Shown: positions 54,810 to 63,068, counted from the first letter of the stretch. The stretch is 64,000 nt of DNA from Peribacillus butanolivorans (GCF_001273755.1 NZ_LGYA01000001.1:990683-1054682), one strand, 5' to 3'. The notes: generated by a model not told the origin, from the sequence alone. A program made the numbers and translations.

Positions 54810-54976
54810 GGAAATTATTTTTTTGAAGAAATATAGAAAAAAGTGAAACTTATTTTGATTATCAACGTAAATACTATAAGATAAAATAAAGATAGGTGAT
54901 GTGGACTTTCAGTGAATCTGAAAAGATATTTAATGAAATAACATTCCATACTATTAAAAACGGAGGCAAAAAAATC

Positions 54977-55426
54977 ATGATGAAAAAATTTATGGCAGCA
55001 CTACTCACGATTACATTAGCATTCTCGCCAGTGGGCACCTACGTATTCCAAGATCACTCGGAATCAGTAGATGCAAGGGGCTACAAGTCTGGAAAAAGAA
55101 GTTTTAACAGCAACACTAATAGTAATAAATCGAATTTCCAAAATAAAGAAACGAATAAATCTGATGCGACTACTAATAAAGCAAAAACAGATACAAAAAG
55201 CGGAAGCTCGTTTTCAAAAGGCGGCTTAATGAAAGGAATTATGCTAGGAGGACTAGCAGGTCTTCTATTTGGTAGTCTATTCGCCAATATGGGAGCACTT
55301 GGTTCTATACTTGGGCTGTTAATTAACGTGTTAGCGGTTGTTGCTTTAATTGTTGTAATCCGTAAAATTTTCACATATTTCAAAGATAAGAAGAAAAAAG
55401 AGGATCCAAACCCATGGAGAGGCTAA
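54977..55426 (+). CDS. Exported/membrane protein with N-terminal Tim44-like features
   Basis: 149 residues. Signal peptide or helix at 3-22 (KFMAALLTITLAFSPVGTYV), then ARGYKSGKRSFNS and an Asn/Ser/Lys-rich linker, a Gly-rich helix (GLMKGIMLGGLAGLLFGSLF), a second helix (ILGLLINVLAVVALIVVIRKIF) and a basic tail ending NPWRG. Bacterial Tim44-domain proteins share this N-terminal half, but the C-terminal Tim44 domain is missing, so it may be a shortened relative. Overlaps the next gene by 13 bases, so co-transcribed. ATG at 54977 has SD GGAGG. Confidence 0.6.
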   Translation: MMKKFMAALLTITLAFSPVGTYVFQDHSESVDARGYKSGKRSFNSNTNSNKSNFQNKETNKSDATTNKAKTDTKSGSSFSKGGLMKGIMLGGLAGLLFGSLFANMGALGSILGLLINVLAVVALIVVIRKIFTYFKDKKKKEDPNPWRG

Positions 55427-55713
55427 GAATTTCCGAACAAGATATCATTAATGCAGTTTGTGTTTACATTGCTCGTAAAAAGCAGGTACAACCTAATGAG
55501 GTAGAAGTAGAGCTGATGTTTGATGATGATTACGGTTTTTCCGCTGAAACGTATGTTGACGGACGGAAACAAGTGTTAATTACAATCAACTTGATAGAGG
55601 CACTTCGCCTATGGTTAGATGAATATTTGAATATAGATCCATATTCAGGGATTGAACTTGTTTTGGATGATGAAGAGGGCATAGTTGCATTAGTAAGTGA
55701 AAGTAATAGATAA
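55414..55713 (+). CDS. YxcD-like protein (DUF2653)
   Basis: 99 residues, acidic. RISEQDIINAVCVYIARKKQ and VEVELMFDDDYGFSAETYVDGR, then EALRLWLDEYLN, fit the DUF2653 family of which YxcD of B. subtilis is a member. Function unknown. Its ATG lies inside the end of the preceding gene, so translation is probably coupled. Terminator follows within two bases. Confidence 0.75.
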   Translation: MERLRISEQDIINAVCVYIARKKQVQPNEVEVELMFDDDYGFSAETYVDGRKQVLITINLIEALRLWLDEYLNIDPYSGIELVLDDEEGIVALVSESNR

Positions 55714-55714
55714 A

Positions 55715-55748
55715 CAAAAAGGATGTTCCTAAAGGGAGCATCCTTTTT
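55715..55748 (+). terminator. Terminator of the YxcD-like operon
   Basis: AAAAAGGATGTTCC/GGAGCATCCTTTTT with loop TAAAG. Confidence 0.88.
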
Positions 55749-55864
55749 GTTGTTTAAATACTATATTGATAGTTTTTGTTATGTTATAGGTAATTTCCAT
55801 TTGTTGCAAAAAATAGTTGATACAAGTAGGATGAGAATATACACACGGTATAGGAGGAGAGTAT

Positions 55865-56836
55865 GTGACAGGTTATATAGAAGATATCACTTTTTTAAAT
55901 GAAAAGGCTATAAAGTTTGGCAATGAAACATTAGAAGCAATACTTGTACCAGTCTTAGGAAGTAATCTTCTCTCGTTTAAGTTCAAACAGAATGATATTG
56001 AGTTGCTGCGAACACCGAAAACGTTAGAAGACTATAGAGAAGTTCCAATATTATATGGCATGCCAATCTTGTTTCCTCCTAATCGGATTGAGGGTGGCCA
56101 ATTTACATATAAGCAGATCACGTATAAATTTCCGATTAATGAAATAGAAAAATCAAATCATATTCATGGTTTATTGTATGATAAGCCATGGCAAGTTATT
56201 AAAAGAGAAGTAAATGGAGAAAAAATCGTAATAACAACCGAGTTTTTAAGTAGTGATTTTCCTTTTCTAAAAAGATATTTTCCACATGATTTTACTATAA
56301 ATATGACTTTTTCTTTAAACGATAATGAATTGGATGTGCAACTAGAAATCATCAACAATGGCCAGGAGCCCTTTCCGTGGGGAGTGGGTTATCATACGAT
56401 ATTCAATTTTCCATTTGTACCAAGCAGTAAGTTGATGGATTGCAGGATTTCACTGCCTGTAAACAAACAATGGGAGTTGAATGACAGGTCATTACCAACT
56501 GGAAAAATTCAAGCAACGCCAAATACGATGGAAATTCAAAATGGGTTCAGCATTGAGGGGCGACATTTTGATGATATATTTGGCTATGATGAGGATCTGG
56601 AAAACGAGTGCGTACTCACCGATCAAGAAGCAGGTCTACAAGTCTGCTATCATGGTGATGACCATTTTAAGTTTTGGGTATTATTCAATCAGAAGGGGTT
56701 CGTATGTCCTGAACCATATACATGGGTAACGAACGCTCCTAATCTAGATTTGTCAGCAGAACTAACAGGATTGAGGGAATTAGGACCAGGAGAAAGGGTT
56801 CGGCTGAGGACGAAACTAAGTTTGAAGCAGATATAA
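55865..56836 (+). CDS. Aldose 1-epimerase-family protein
   Basis: 323 residues, GalM-like beta-sandwich. PVLGSNLLSFKF near 30, PILFPPNRIEGGQFTY near 70, HIHGLLYDKPW with the conserved His near 100, WGVGYHTIFNFP with a second His near 178, and FVCPEPYTWVTNAPN with the catalytic-type Glu near 282. It would interconvert alpha and beta anomers of a sugar; the sugar is not known. The GTG start follows AGGAGGAGA. No sugar gene is adjacent. Single gene convergent with the APC transporter. Confidence 0.88.
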   Translation: MTGYIEDITFLNEKAIKFGNETLEAILVPVLGSNLLSFKFKQNDIELLRTPKTLEDYREVPILYGMPILFPPNRIEGGQFTYKQITYKFPINEIEKSNHIHGLLYDKPWQVIKREVNGEKIVITTEFLSSDFPFLKRYFPHDFTINMTFSLNDNELDVQLEIINNGQEPFPWGVGYHTIFNFPFVPSSKLMDCRISLPVNKQWELNDRSLPTGKIQATPNTMEIQNGFSIEGRHFDDIFGYDEDLENECVLTDQEAGLQVCYHGDDHFKFWVLFNQKGFVCPEPYTWVTNAPNLDLSAELTGLRELGPGERVRLRTKLSLKQI

Positions 56837-56838
56837 AG

Positions 56839-56873
56839 AAACGCCTTGGCATATTTGAATGCCAAGGCGTTTT
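56839..56873. terminator. Bidirectional terminator between epimerase and APC genes
   Basis: AACGCCTTGGCA/TGCCAAGGCGTT perfect 12-bp stem with an 8-base loop, TTT on the right and AAAG on the left. Confidence 0.82.
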
Positions 56874-56877
56874 AGGT

Positions 56878-58266
56878 TTATGCTTTCTTTCTCATCCAGA
56901 GTGGGTATAGCACGATTCCAAGAACATATAAGGCAATGCCTAGTTTGAACGTATCCATGTCTGCTGTACCTGTCTTAATGACCCAGATGGAGTAAACTAA
57001 TGCCAGGATAGTGATAATACCATCGCGACTTCTTGAACCTTTCATGAAATCGTATGTTTCCCCAGTTACGACTAATTTCAATTGATATAAGGTTGATACG
57101 AGATAAGGAATCAGGTAGGCAAGTGTAGCGACAATCATAGAGAATTTATAGGCTTCTAAAATCGTTCCAGAGATAGTGGAGAATAAGAATATTTGTGTCA
57201 TGATATTTGTGATTGTCATGGAACGAACTGGTGTTCCGTTTTTATTCGCTTTCGCAAAATACGTCGGGAATAAATCTAATTTCGCTGCCTGGTAAGGAAC
57301 TTCAGATGCAACGACAATCCAGCCGATTGTTGAGCCTAACAAGGAAATGACAGCAAGAGCGGCCATAAGATACGTACCGTTTGAACCAACCACAGCTTGT
57401 AAAGCATCAACAAGTGGCTTTTGTGAAACTTTTAAATCGTCTTGTGAAATAGCACCCATTGTCAATAAGGTAATTCCAATATAAATGACAACAGCGATAA
57501 GCAAACCAAGAATCGTTGCTTTTTTTACATCATTTTGTGACTTAGCGCGATTTGAGAGCATCACAGCTGCTTCAATTCCGATGAAGGCCCATAATGTTGA
57601 TATCGCTGCAGCATTAACTTGAGCACCTAAGGAGATGGATGTCCCAGCTGTATCGTAAAATTCTGCACCATTTCCAAGATTAGAAGAATCAAAGATGAAA
57701 ATCGTAACAATAATGAAAAATAAGAATCCAAGCACTTTTGTAACTGTTGCAACAAGGTTTAGTTTTCCTGCACTGTTAAAACTTCTTACTAAAATTGCCT
57801 GAATCCCCCAAAGAGCAATGGAACATACTGCAAATGTTAGTGCTTTACCGAGTTCGAGATTGAAAGAACCTGTTGTATAAATCACTTTCGTACTATGCAT
57901 GACAGGGAAAAACGTCGATAAGTAACCAGCAAATGAAATGATGACAGAGGCTGTTGCAGCCCAGTTTGCAGCCCAATAACCCCAGGCCATACTGTATCCT
58001 GATACCCTTCCTTTTGTAGGAGACCTAAATAATGACTGAGCATAACTTTGGGGACCGGCTTTCAGCTCCGGTTTCCGTACAGCTAAGTTACCAAATACGA
58101 GTGCTATTAAAAATACTCCTAGTCCAGTAACCATCCATGCCAAAGTAGCACCTAATGGACTTGAAACCTGTGCCAATTGAGCAGGGAGCATGAAGATTCC
58201 ACCGCCGACCATATTTCCAATTACGAATGTGGTCAAAATCAATAAACCCCATTTTTTATTTTCCAT
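56878..58266 (-). CDS. APC-family basic amino acid/polyamine antiporter (YvsH/ArcD-like)
   Basis: 462 residues with 12 to 13 membrane helices. GNMVGGGIFMLPAQLAQVSSPLGA in helix 1, AGPQSYAQSLFRSPTKGRVSGYSMAWGYWAANWAATAS, IGIEAAVMLSNRAKSQNDVKKAT near 225, and a GWIVVASEVPYQAAKLDLFPTYFAKANKNGTPVRSM segment near 330 place it in the basic amino acid/polyamine antiporter group (ArcD, YvsH, LysP-unlike). Arginine/ornithine or lysine exchange is likely. No arginine deiminase genes are nearby. SD AAGAAAGG is rather far from the ATG. Confidence 0.88.
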   Translation of the reverse strand: MENKKWGLLILTTFVIGNMVGGGIFMLPAQLAQVSSPLGATLAWMVTGLGVFLIALVFGNLAVRKPELKAGPQSYAQSLFRSPTKGRVSGYSMAWGYWAANWAATASVIISFAGYLSTFFPVMHSTKVIYTTGSFNLELGKALTFAVCSIALWGIQAILVRSFNSAGKLNLVATVTKVLGFLFFIIVTIFIFDSSNLGNGAEFYDTAGTSISLGAQVNAAAISTLWAFIGIEAAVMLSNRAKSQNDVKKATILGLLIAVVIYIGITLLTMGAISQDDLKVSQKPLVDALQAVVGSNGTYLMAALAVISLLGSTIGWIVVASEVPYQAAKLDLFPTYFAKANKNGTPVRSMTITNIMTQIFLFSTISGTILEAYKFSMIVATLAYLIPYLVSTLYQLKLVVTGETYDFMKGSRSRDGIITILALVYSIWVIKTGTADMDTFKLGIALYVLGIVLYPLWMRKKA

Positions 58267-58436
58267 TTATAATCGAACCTTTCTTAAATACAGTTTGAAT
58301 TTATATACCGACAACTTATACTAAAATAGTATATCTCGAATCGTTTAGTTTGGTAAAGTGCTAATTAGGTAAAATGTAATACGCAGATTAATCAGAAAAT
58401 TTAAATGGTAATTGACAAAGAGCGATTATTGGATTA

Positions 58437-58453
58437 TAGTGGTAATACCAAGT
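58437..58453. promoter_or_regulatory. Palindrome, possible operator
   Basis: TACCAA-GTTAG-TTGGTA, arms of six bases upstream of the APC transporter gene (about 170 bases from its start). Nothing else is known of it. Confidence 0.35.
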
Positions 58454-58566
58454 TAGTTGGTAAGAATAATGTAATTTAACGGTACAAATGGTAATTGTTA
58501 AATTTTGCGTGATTGATTTTTTATGTAAACTATTTGACTCATAAAAATTGCCGATTAGTCAACTAA

Positions 58567-58612
58567 AGGCACCCTTCCATCTATCCTGTTAGATGTAGGG
58601 TGCCTTTTATTT
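58567..58612. terminator. Orphan terminator between divergent genes
   Basis: AAAGGCACCCTTCCATCTA pairs with TAGATGTAGGGTGCCTTT, T/A-rich both sides. No coding gene ends here. Confidence 0.75.
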
Positions 58613-58823
58613 TCTTAATATTTGAAGGGAGGAGAATATGGAGTTCAATATGAACTGATTATTTCTTATCCAGAGAGTTAAAAGGAAGAGAAAACAGAAG
58701 GTGAACCAATTTCCTAAAGCAAGCTTTAGATGTGGGAAGAGTACGCGTGTAATTTTTCGTACAATCTCTTTTTATTATTAGGTATGAATGGTGCTTAATT
58801 ACCATTATTAAGAGGAGGATAAT

Positions 58824-58991
58824 ATGGAAAAAAAAGAGGAGTTAAAAATCAGACATATCATTTCCAGCTTGGAAGATCTACAATATGGATCGGTTATTAT
58901 AACTGTTCATGATGGGGAAATCACACAGGTGGATACCACTGAAAAGAAACGATTCCCCTTAGCAAAGGGACGGCCTGCAAAAGCTAGATGA
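58824..58991 (+). CDS. yezD: YezD-family protein (DUF2292)
   Basis: 55 residues, not long enough for standard ORF lists. HIISSLEDLQYGSVIITVHDG and EITQVDTTEKKRF match YezD/DUF2292, a small beta-hairpin protein frequently found among sulfur-assimilation genes in Bacillus. Here it stands alone, 16 kb from the sulfate transporter. SD AAGAGGAGG is seven bases before the ATG; terminator follows. Function unknown. Confidence 0.8.
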   Translation: MEKKEELKIRHIISSLEDLQYGSVIITVHDGEITQVDTTEKKRFPLAKGRPAKAR

Positions 58992-59009
58992 ATTAATTCC
59001 AGACCACAA

Positions 59010-59041
59010 CGGAGCTTTCAATACGAAGGCTCCTTTTGTTT
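59010..59041 (+). terminator. Terminator of yezD
   Basis: CGGAGC/GCTCC with a longer loop and TTTTGTTTTT. Confidence 0.65.
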
Positions 59042-59191
59042 TTGGGAAGTGAAAACCTTTTATTTGTTCTATAATGAAAATTTAATCAATATAGAATTTG
59101 TAGAAGATTGTACTGCTTTTTGCATGATAGAATAAGTAAGGGGAGTTTTTAATAGTTAATTAGTTGAAATCTTAAGGGGGAAAGAGAATCG

Positions 59192-59977
59192 ATGACTTTA
59201 CAAACTATAGAGCACGAAATCTTAGCATTAGTTGAAACATTTGATGGAAGAATTGCTTATAAAATTGAAAATGCCGATGGAGATACTATCAGCTATCACG
59301 ATGATGAATCCTTCCAATCAGCGAGTTTGATCAAAATACCAATGATAATCGAAGGCTATCGTCAAAGTGAAGAAAAGAAAATCTACTTAAATCAGCCGGT
59401 GACCATTCCTCCTAATGAAGTGACTGGAGGATCGGGCGTCCTGCACGTCTTATCGAATAAAGTATTTTTAACCGTTGAGGATTTATTGACTTTGATGATA
59501 ACTGTATCTGATAATACATCCACGAATATGATGATGACTTTGCTAGGTAATGATGAAATTAATCAATGCATCAAAGAACTTGGTCTGAAAAATACTATCC
59601 TCGGGCGCAGAATGCAGGATTTCAAAGCATTAAAGGAAGGGCGGGATAATACAATCTCGGCTGAAGATACGATTACCTGCCTAAAAGCCATACATACAGG
59701 CGACTTTTTAACGAAAGAAAGCCAGGAAAAAATCTTACGAGCTTTTGACAATCAGCAATTAAGAGATAAACTCCCATCACTAATGGGGAAAGGGGTAAAG
59801 GTCGCAAGTAAAACGGGCGCAATTCGGGGCGTTGCCCATGATTGTGCGATCATTCGTTCAGAATTTCAAACCGTTTATGCTGTCGTCCTTACCGAAGATA
59901 TGAAATCAGAGGATGAAAGCCGTCAAGTCATCAGTAAAATTGGTAAATTGATTTATGATGACATAATGGCTGAATAG
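59192..59977 (+). CDS. Class A beta-lactamase-like serine hydrolase without signal peptide
   Basis: 261 residues. Catalytic motifs are in order: SxxK as Ser45-Leu-Ile-Lys48, SDN at 106-108 in TVSDNTSTN, and KTG at 207-209. The region that should hold general base Glu166 (ExxLN) reads LGRRMQDFKALKEGRDN: aligned by distance from SDN, the Glu is replaced. There is no export signal; the protein starts with a soluble helix. It is therefore more likely an esterase/peptidase-like or PBP-related hydrolase than a resistance enzyme. SD AAGGGGGAAAG; single gene. Confidence 0.85.
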   Translation: MTLQTIEHEILALVETFDGRIAYKIENADGDTISYHDDESFQSASLIKIPMIIEGYRQSEEKKIYLNQPVTIPPNEVTGGSGVLHVLSNKVFLTVEDLLTLMITVSDNTSTNMMMTLLGNDEINQCIKELGLKNTILGRRMQDFKALKEGRDNTISAEDTITCLKAIHTGDFLTKESQEKILRAFDNQQLRDKLPSLMGKGVKVASKTGAIRGVAHDCAIIRSEFQTVYAVVLTEDMKSEDESRQVISKIGKLIYDDIMAE

Positions 59978-60187
59978 AATAACCTTTATTAGTATTAGAA
60001 TGTTTGTGGTCTTTGCGAAAGAATCGGGTTGAGTAAGCTTAGTCCATAAGGTATTCTAAGTGCAATAACGCGGGAAGTCACGTTGATTTCCCGCTCTTGT
60101 GCGTCTACAGCATTTGGTTATAGTTATGTGGTGATCTATGGTAAAATATGTTATATAATGGATGGAAAATGAAACGGGGAAGTAGTT

Positions 60188-60766
60188 TTGAAAAAGGTGG
60201 TAAAATTTGTTGTAATTGGTGTTGTTGCTTTACTAGTGTATTTTGGGGTTTTACATATGAAAATTCAAGAGAGCAGTCATCAGCCAATTCCTGAAGATGC
60301 CAGTTACCTTATTGTCCTTGGGGCCAGGGTTAAAGGAACAGTTCCATCATTATCATTACAATACCGGATTGATAAGGCTGCTGATTATTTAAAAGCAAAT
60401 AAAAATACGATAGCCATTGTATCGGGCGGCAAAGGTCCTGGCGAAGATATTTCAGAAGCTCAGGCAATGCAGCAAGAGTTAATCAATCAGGGAATTGAAG
60501 AGGCAAGGATCATTATGGAAGACAAATCGACAACAACCATTGAAAATATTGCTTACTCAAAAGAACTTATTCCGAATCCAACAGCTACAGGATTGATTGT
60601 TACTAATGATTTTCACATCTATCGTGCGGTGGAAATGGCCAAAAGCGTAGGCTTGGACATGACCGGGATACCAGCAAAGACACCAAAAGTGGTCCTGGTC
60701 AAATCTTATATTCGTGAATATCTGGCCATTACCAAATACTATTTGACAGAGCTGTTTGGAATTTAA
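60188..60766 (+). CDS. YdcF/SanA/ElyC-family membrane-anchored protein (DUF218)
   Basis: 192 residues. N-terminal membrane anchor (residues 4-22, VKFVVIGVVALLVYFGVLHM), then the DUF218 domain: YLIVLGARVKGTVPSLSLQYRIDKAADYL near 38-66, IVSGGKGPGEDISEAQAM near 78, EDKSTTTIENIAYSKEL near 112 and VTNDFHIYRAVEMAKSVGL near 140. Relatives act in envelope polysaccharide metabolism or SAM binding. The start is TTG after GGGGAAG. Single gene. Confidence 0.88.
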   Translation: MKKVVKFVVIGVVALLVYFGVLHMKIQESSHQPIPEDASYLIVLGARVKGTVPSLSLQYRIDKAADYLKANKNTIAIVSGGKGPGEDISEAQAMQQELINQGIEEARIIMEDKSTTTIENIAYSKELIPNPTATGLIVTNDFHIYRAVEMAKSVGLDMTGIPAKTPKVVLVKSYIREYLAITKYYLTELFGI

Positions 60767-60793
60767 CTATTCCTGAACATAAATTCTAAATCG

Positions 60794-60825
60794 AACCCCT
60801 CCCTTGCACGGTAGGGGGGCTTCTT
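60794..60825 (+). terminator. Terminator of the YdcF-like gene
   Basis: CCCCTCCC/GGGGGG hairpin followed by CTTCTT, moderate quality. Confidence 0.6.
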
Positions 60826-60852
60826 AATTGTAGGTTATTCAACATCAGGCAC

Positions 60853-61067
60853 TTACCAAAATTCTTTCTCTTGATAGATTTGCTCAAGTGTCTTGTACAG
60901 GGAATGCCTAGTATATGAAACCTCGACTCTTTCATCAGCATCAACTTCTTCTATATCTATATTATCAACAAAACCAATTTGGTCATCGATTTCCTTCAAA
61001 TAAAATCCAAGTGCTTCATAACCGCTATATGCTACGATTACCTTACTGCCAAAACCGCATATTTCAT
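60853..61067 (-). pseudogene. Small acidic protein gene with a one-base deletion at codon 2-3
   Basis: A perfect SD (TAGGAGG) and ATG (61067) are followed by a stop after nine codons. With one A restored after ATGAAA the frame runs 71 codons to TAA at 60853: MKICGFGSKVIVAYSGYEAL, then YLKEIDDQIGFVDNIDIEEV and YTRHSLYKTLEQIYQEKEFW. Span 215 bases, one short of 72 codons. The shifted frame has no other start with SD. Looks like a recent frameshift or a sequence error. Family not recognised. Confidence 0.6.
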
Positions 61068-61467
61068 TGATAGACCTCCTAGTTATTTGCTCTTATTGAA
61101 TGTAAATAGTTCTGTTTCCTATACACTGATATGGCCCGTTCATCCTTATCTGAACCATATAATTGGAAGGAAATGAAAAAATGCGATAATAGGGCTTTAC
61201 TTGAAGATTTCATAATGAAATATGAATGAGCTCCTAGATTGCGTTAGAAAGGATAGTGTAGGGAAATATGTCACAAGCAGAAATAGAATGAAAATGAAAT
61301 AACTCTTGCGAATTTAAAATATCACCAGATAATTTGCTATCTTTATCATTTCATGTTACTCTAATAAAGAATTGTTTTTGATTGTGGGAGAGCATACTAG
61401 TTATTGTCTTAACCAAACGATCAAAAATAGTAATACATTGTGTGTTAAGCACTAGGAGGCAACAAAA
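61068..61467. other. Upstream region of the cold-shock gene
   Basis: No gene. The last 100-150 bases probably form the long structured 5' UTR that csp mRNAs usually have; sequence alone does not show its fold. Confidence 0.4.
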
Positions 61468-61668
61468 ATGGAACAAGGTACAGTTAAATGGTTTAATGCA
61501 GAAAAAGGTTTTGGATTTATCGAGCGTGAAAATGGAGACGACGTATTCGTACATTTCTCAGCTATCCAAAGCGAAGGCTTCAAATCTTTAGACGAAGGTC
61601 AAAAAGTAACTTTCGACGTTGAGCAAGGTGCTCGTGGAGCTCAAGCAGCTAACGTTCAAAAAGCTTAA
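61468..61668 (+). CDS. CspA/CspB-family cold-shock protein
   Basis: 66 residues, the exact family size. RNP1 is KGFGFIER and RNP2 is VFVHFSAI; the start [17 protein letters not shown] and the end [20 protein letters not shown] are usual in Bacillus CspB/CspD. It binds single-stranded RNA and prevents unwanted secondary structure. SD TAGGAGG. A second, overlapping +1 frame is not coding. Terminator downstream. Confidence 0.95.
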   Translation: MEQGTVKWFNAEKGFGFIERENGDDVFVHFSAIQSEGFKSLDEGQKVTFDVEQGARGAQAANVQKA

Positions 61669-61691
61669 TTTTAAAATTAAATTGTAACCTA

Positions 61692-61728
61692 TATGAACAG
61701 ACTCCTCGATGGGAGTCTGTTCTTTATT
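61692..61728 (+). terminator. Terminator of the csp gene
   Basis: GAACAGACTCC/GGGAGTCTGTTC with a 5-base loop and TTT. Confidence 0.88.
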
Positions 61729-61743
61729 GTGGGAAAAAGACAA

Positions 61744-61781
61744 AGAAAAACCCTACTAATATGGTAGGGTTTTTTTGTGTG
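61744..61781. terminator. Bidirectional terminator, mainly for the minus-strand small gene
   Basis: AAACCCTAC/GGTAGGGTTT, A-run left and T-run right. Confidence 0.8.
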
Positions 61782-61801
61782 CGTATTGTAAAATCAAAAT
61801 C

Positions 61802-61969
61802 TTACGCCTTTTTTAATTCTTCTTCAAAGAAAAAAGTAGTTGGATGTTCTTTGACAGTATAAGAATATCTTTTCATGTTTTTTACATATGCCCATTTATT
61901 AATTGTTACTAATTCATCAGTATCTTGAATAGTTACTGTTTCACCGCTATTATATTTATTGCTTTTCAA
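61802..61969 (-). CDS. Small hypothetical protein
   Basis: 55 residues from TTG 61969, preceded by AGAGGG at a proper distance. Sequence: KSNKYNSGETVTIQDTDELV, then TINKWAYVKNMKRYSYTVKEH and FFFEEEL, a probable small beta-barrel. The frame is open 57 bases further up, but those codons coincide with a promoter-like TATACT and look accidental. No family recognised. Terminator downstream supports it being a gene. Confidence 0.55.
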   Translation of the reverse strand: MKSNKYNSGETVTIQDTDELVTINKWAYVKNMKRYSYTVKEHPTTFFFEEELKKA

Positions 61970-62559
61970 TATATGCACCCTCTTTACTAATAGTATAACA
62001 TATTTCACAATAAAAAATGTGTCCAAGATATTCCATGGGATATTATGTGATTCATGTGTATTGACAAAAAAATGAAGTTCTGGTTAAAGCTAATAAACAT
62101 GCTTAAAAGCGTGGGATTACTGTTAGAACGGAGCTTATAGATTTGAATAAAGAAAATTGTAACCAAGTGTGACCAGAAAAGGAGAGATAATCTTTATGGT
62201 CAACCATTCTATCGTTCACTTACAAAAAACCTCAATACTTAAACTTCCCGTTCTTCTTAAATGAATGCTATCCCCGAAATCGGCAAATTGTGACAAAGGT
62301 CGTACTCCCAAACTTCAATCGTAATTCAGTTTCAGCGGTATGCGTGATAATTTGAGCTTTCGTTTCAACAACTTGGCAGTTTCAAGGCGTTCTTGGATTT
62401 TTAGTTTTTCGCTCGTTTCTTTTGAATAAGTAGCTGAGGTTTTTCTTGAATAATCATCAGATAATAAATCTGCCTCTTTTTAGTATAGCATGACAAAAGA
62501 ATGAACCAAGCTGTCTGAAATTGCATTAAATATATTAACAACGAAAAGAGGTGAATTAT
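61970..62559. other. Degraded intergenic region
   Basis: No intact gene. One minus-strand coding fragment (62315-62479) and the upstream region of the small gene at 62560. Confidence 0.4.
62315..62479 (-). pseudogene. Coding fragment of unknown origin
   Basis: About 54 open codons without a start, reading EADLLSDDYSRKTSATYSKE, then TSEKLKIQERLETAKLLKRK, ending at TGA. Highly charged, helical and well biased in composition, bounded upstream by TAA. It may be the end of a lost mobile-element or phage gene; no family assigned. Confidence 0.3.
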
Positions 62560-62808
62560 ATGTCTGTTATTCCTACTACTGTGGATGTAGTTACGATTCT
62601 TTGGGAAAGAACTTCGTTAATACCTTTAACTCAGCAAACAATTGTACAAGCTACAGTGATTGGAAGTGCTGCTCCTTGCGATAACACTTTAAATCCTGGT
62701 GATTGTTACATTGCTGCTGTACTTTGTTTACTTGGAAATGGATTTGTACAAGTATTGAACCTTGACTCTGGTCTAACCGGAGTTGCCGTGTTCATCCGTT
62801 TACGCTAG
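62560..62808 (+). CDS. Small hydrophobic protein of unknown function
   Basis: 82 residues. SD AGAGGTGAA seven bases from ATG 62560 (a GTG nine bases upstream is inside the SD). The protein is Thr/Val/Leu-rich with two Cys (PCDNTLNPGDCYIAAVLCLL), no clear signal peptide, and an end FVQVLNLDSGLTGVAVFIRLR that suggests packed beta-strands, comparable to self-assembling spore-surface proteins. That comparison is inference. Followed by two consecutive terminators. Confidence 0.6.
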   Translation: MSVIPTTVDVVTILWERTSLIPLTQQTIVQATVIGSAAPCDNTLNPGDCYIAAVLCLLGNGFVQVLNLDSGLTGVAVFIRLR

Positions 62809-62818
62809 GATATTAATT

Positions 62819-62860
62819 TGGGGACAAAGTATTTTTGATTTAAAATACTTTGTCTTTTTA
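62819..62860 (+). terminator. Terminator of the 62560 gene
   Basis: GACAAAGTATTTT/AAAATACTTTGTC with TTTTTATAT. Confidence 0.9.
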
Positions 62861-62868
62861 TATATACA

Positions 62869-62906
62869 TAAACCCCACCAGTCATTAAGATTGGTGGGGT
62901 TTATCC
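62869..62906. terminator. Second hairpin, bidirectional terminator
   Basis: ATAAACCCCACCA/TTGGTGGGGTTTAT with a loop of about nine bases. Confidence 0.75.
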
Positions 62907-62951
62907 ATTTTACTAATACAGGAATGCTAAGAAGGAAGCGGAACATTATCT

Positions 62952-62979
62952 TAGTGACTATTCAAATTGACTATTCAAA
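62952..62979. repeat. Short tandem repeat
   Basis: GACTATTCAAATT occurs twice in direct succession (about 62956-62981), just before the recombinase remnant. Confidence 0.6.
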
Positions 62980-62981
62980 TT

Positions 62982-63068
62982 ACGTTAGACAAGTATAGCC
63001 ACGTGCTTCCTAGTATGCAGAAACATGTGGCTGATGAACTTGATAATTTGTTTCGTAAAGAAATGTGA
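62982..63068 (+). pseudogene. Tyrosine recombinase (phage-type integrase), C-terminal remnant
   Basis: 29 open codons read TLDKYSHVLPSMQKHVADEL and DNLFRKEM, ending at TGA. The TLDxYSHVLPxMQ pattern with Tyr is the end of phage/ICE integrases, where the Tyr is the catalytic residue. Nothing of the rest of the gene remains in frame. It marks an old integration event. Confidence 0.65.

Larger units (their letters stand above)
58267..58823. other. Intergenic region between the APC gene and yezD
   Basis: No gene found. Carries an orphan terminator (58567-58612). A pair of half-sites, TACCAAGTTAGTTGGTA near 58437-58453, is an almost perfect palindrome and could be an operator of the divergent APC gene. 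Confidence 0.4.

Noticed and set aside
59192-59977. Beta-lactam resistance gene
   Set aside because: No signal peptide and no general-base Glu in the omega loop.
61382-61591. 69-codon frame overlapping the csp gene
   Set aside because: It uses the +1 frame over RNP motifs; the csp frame has the SD and full family match.
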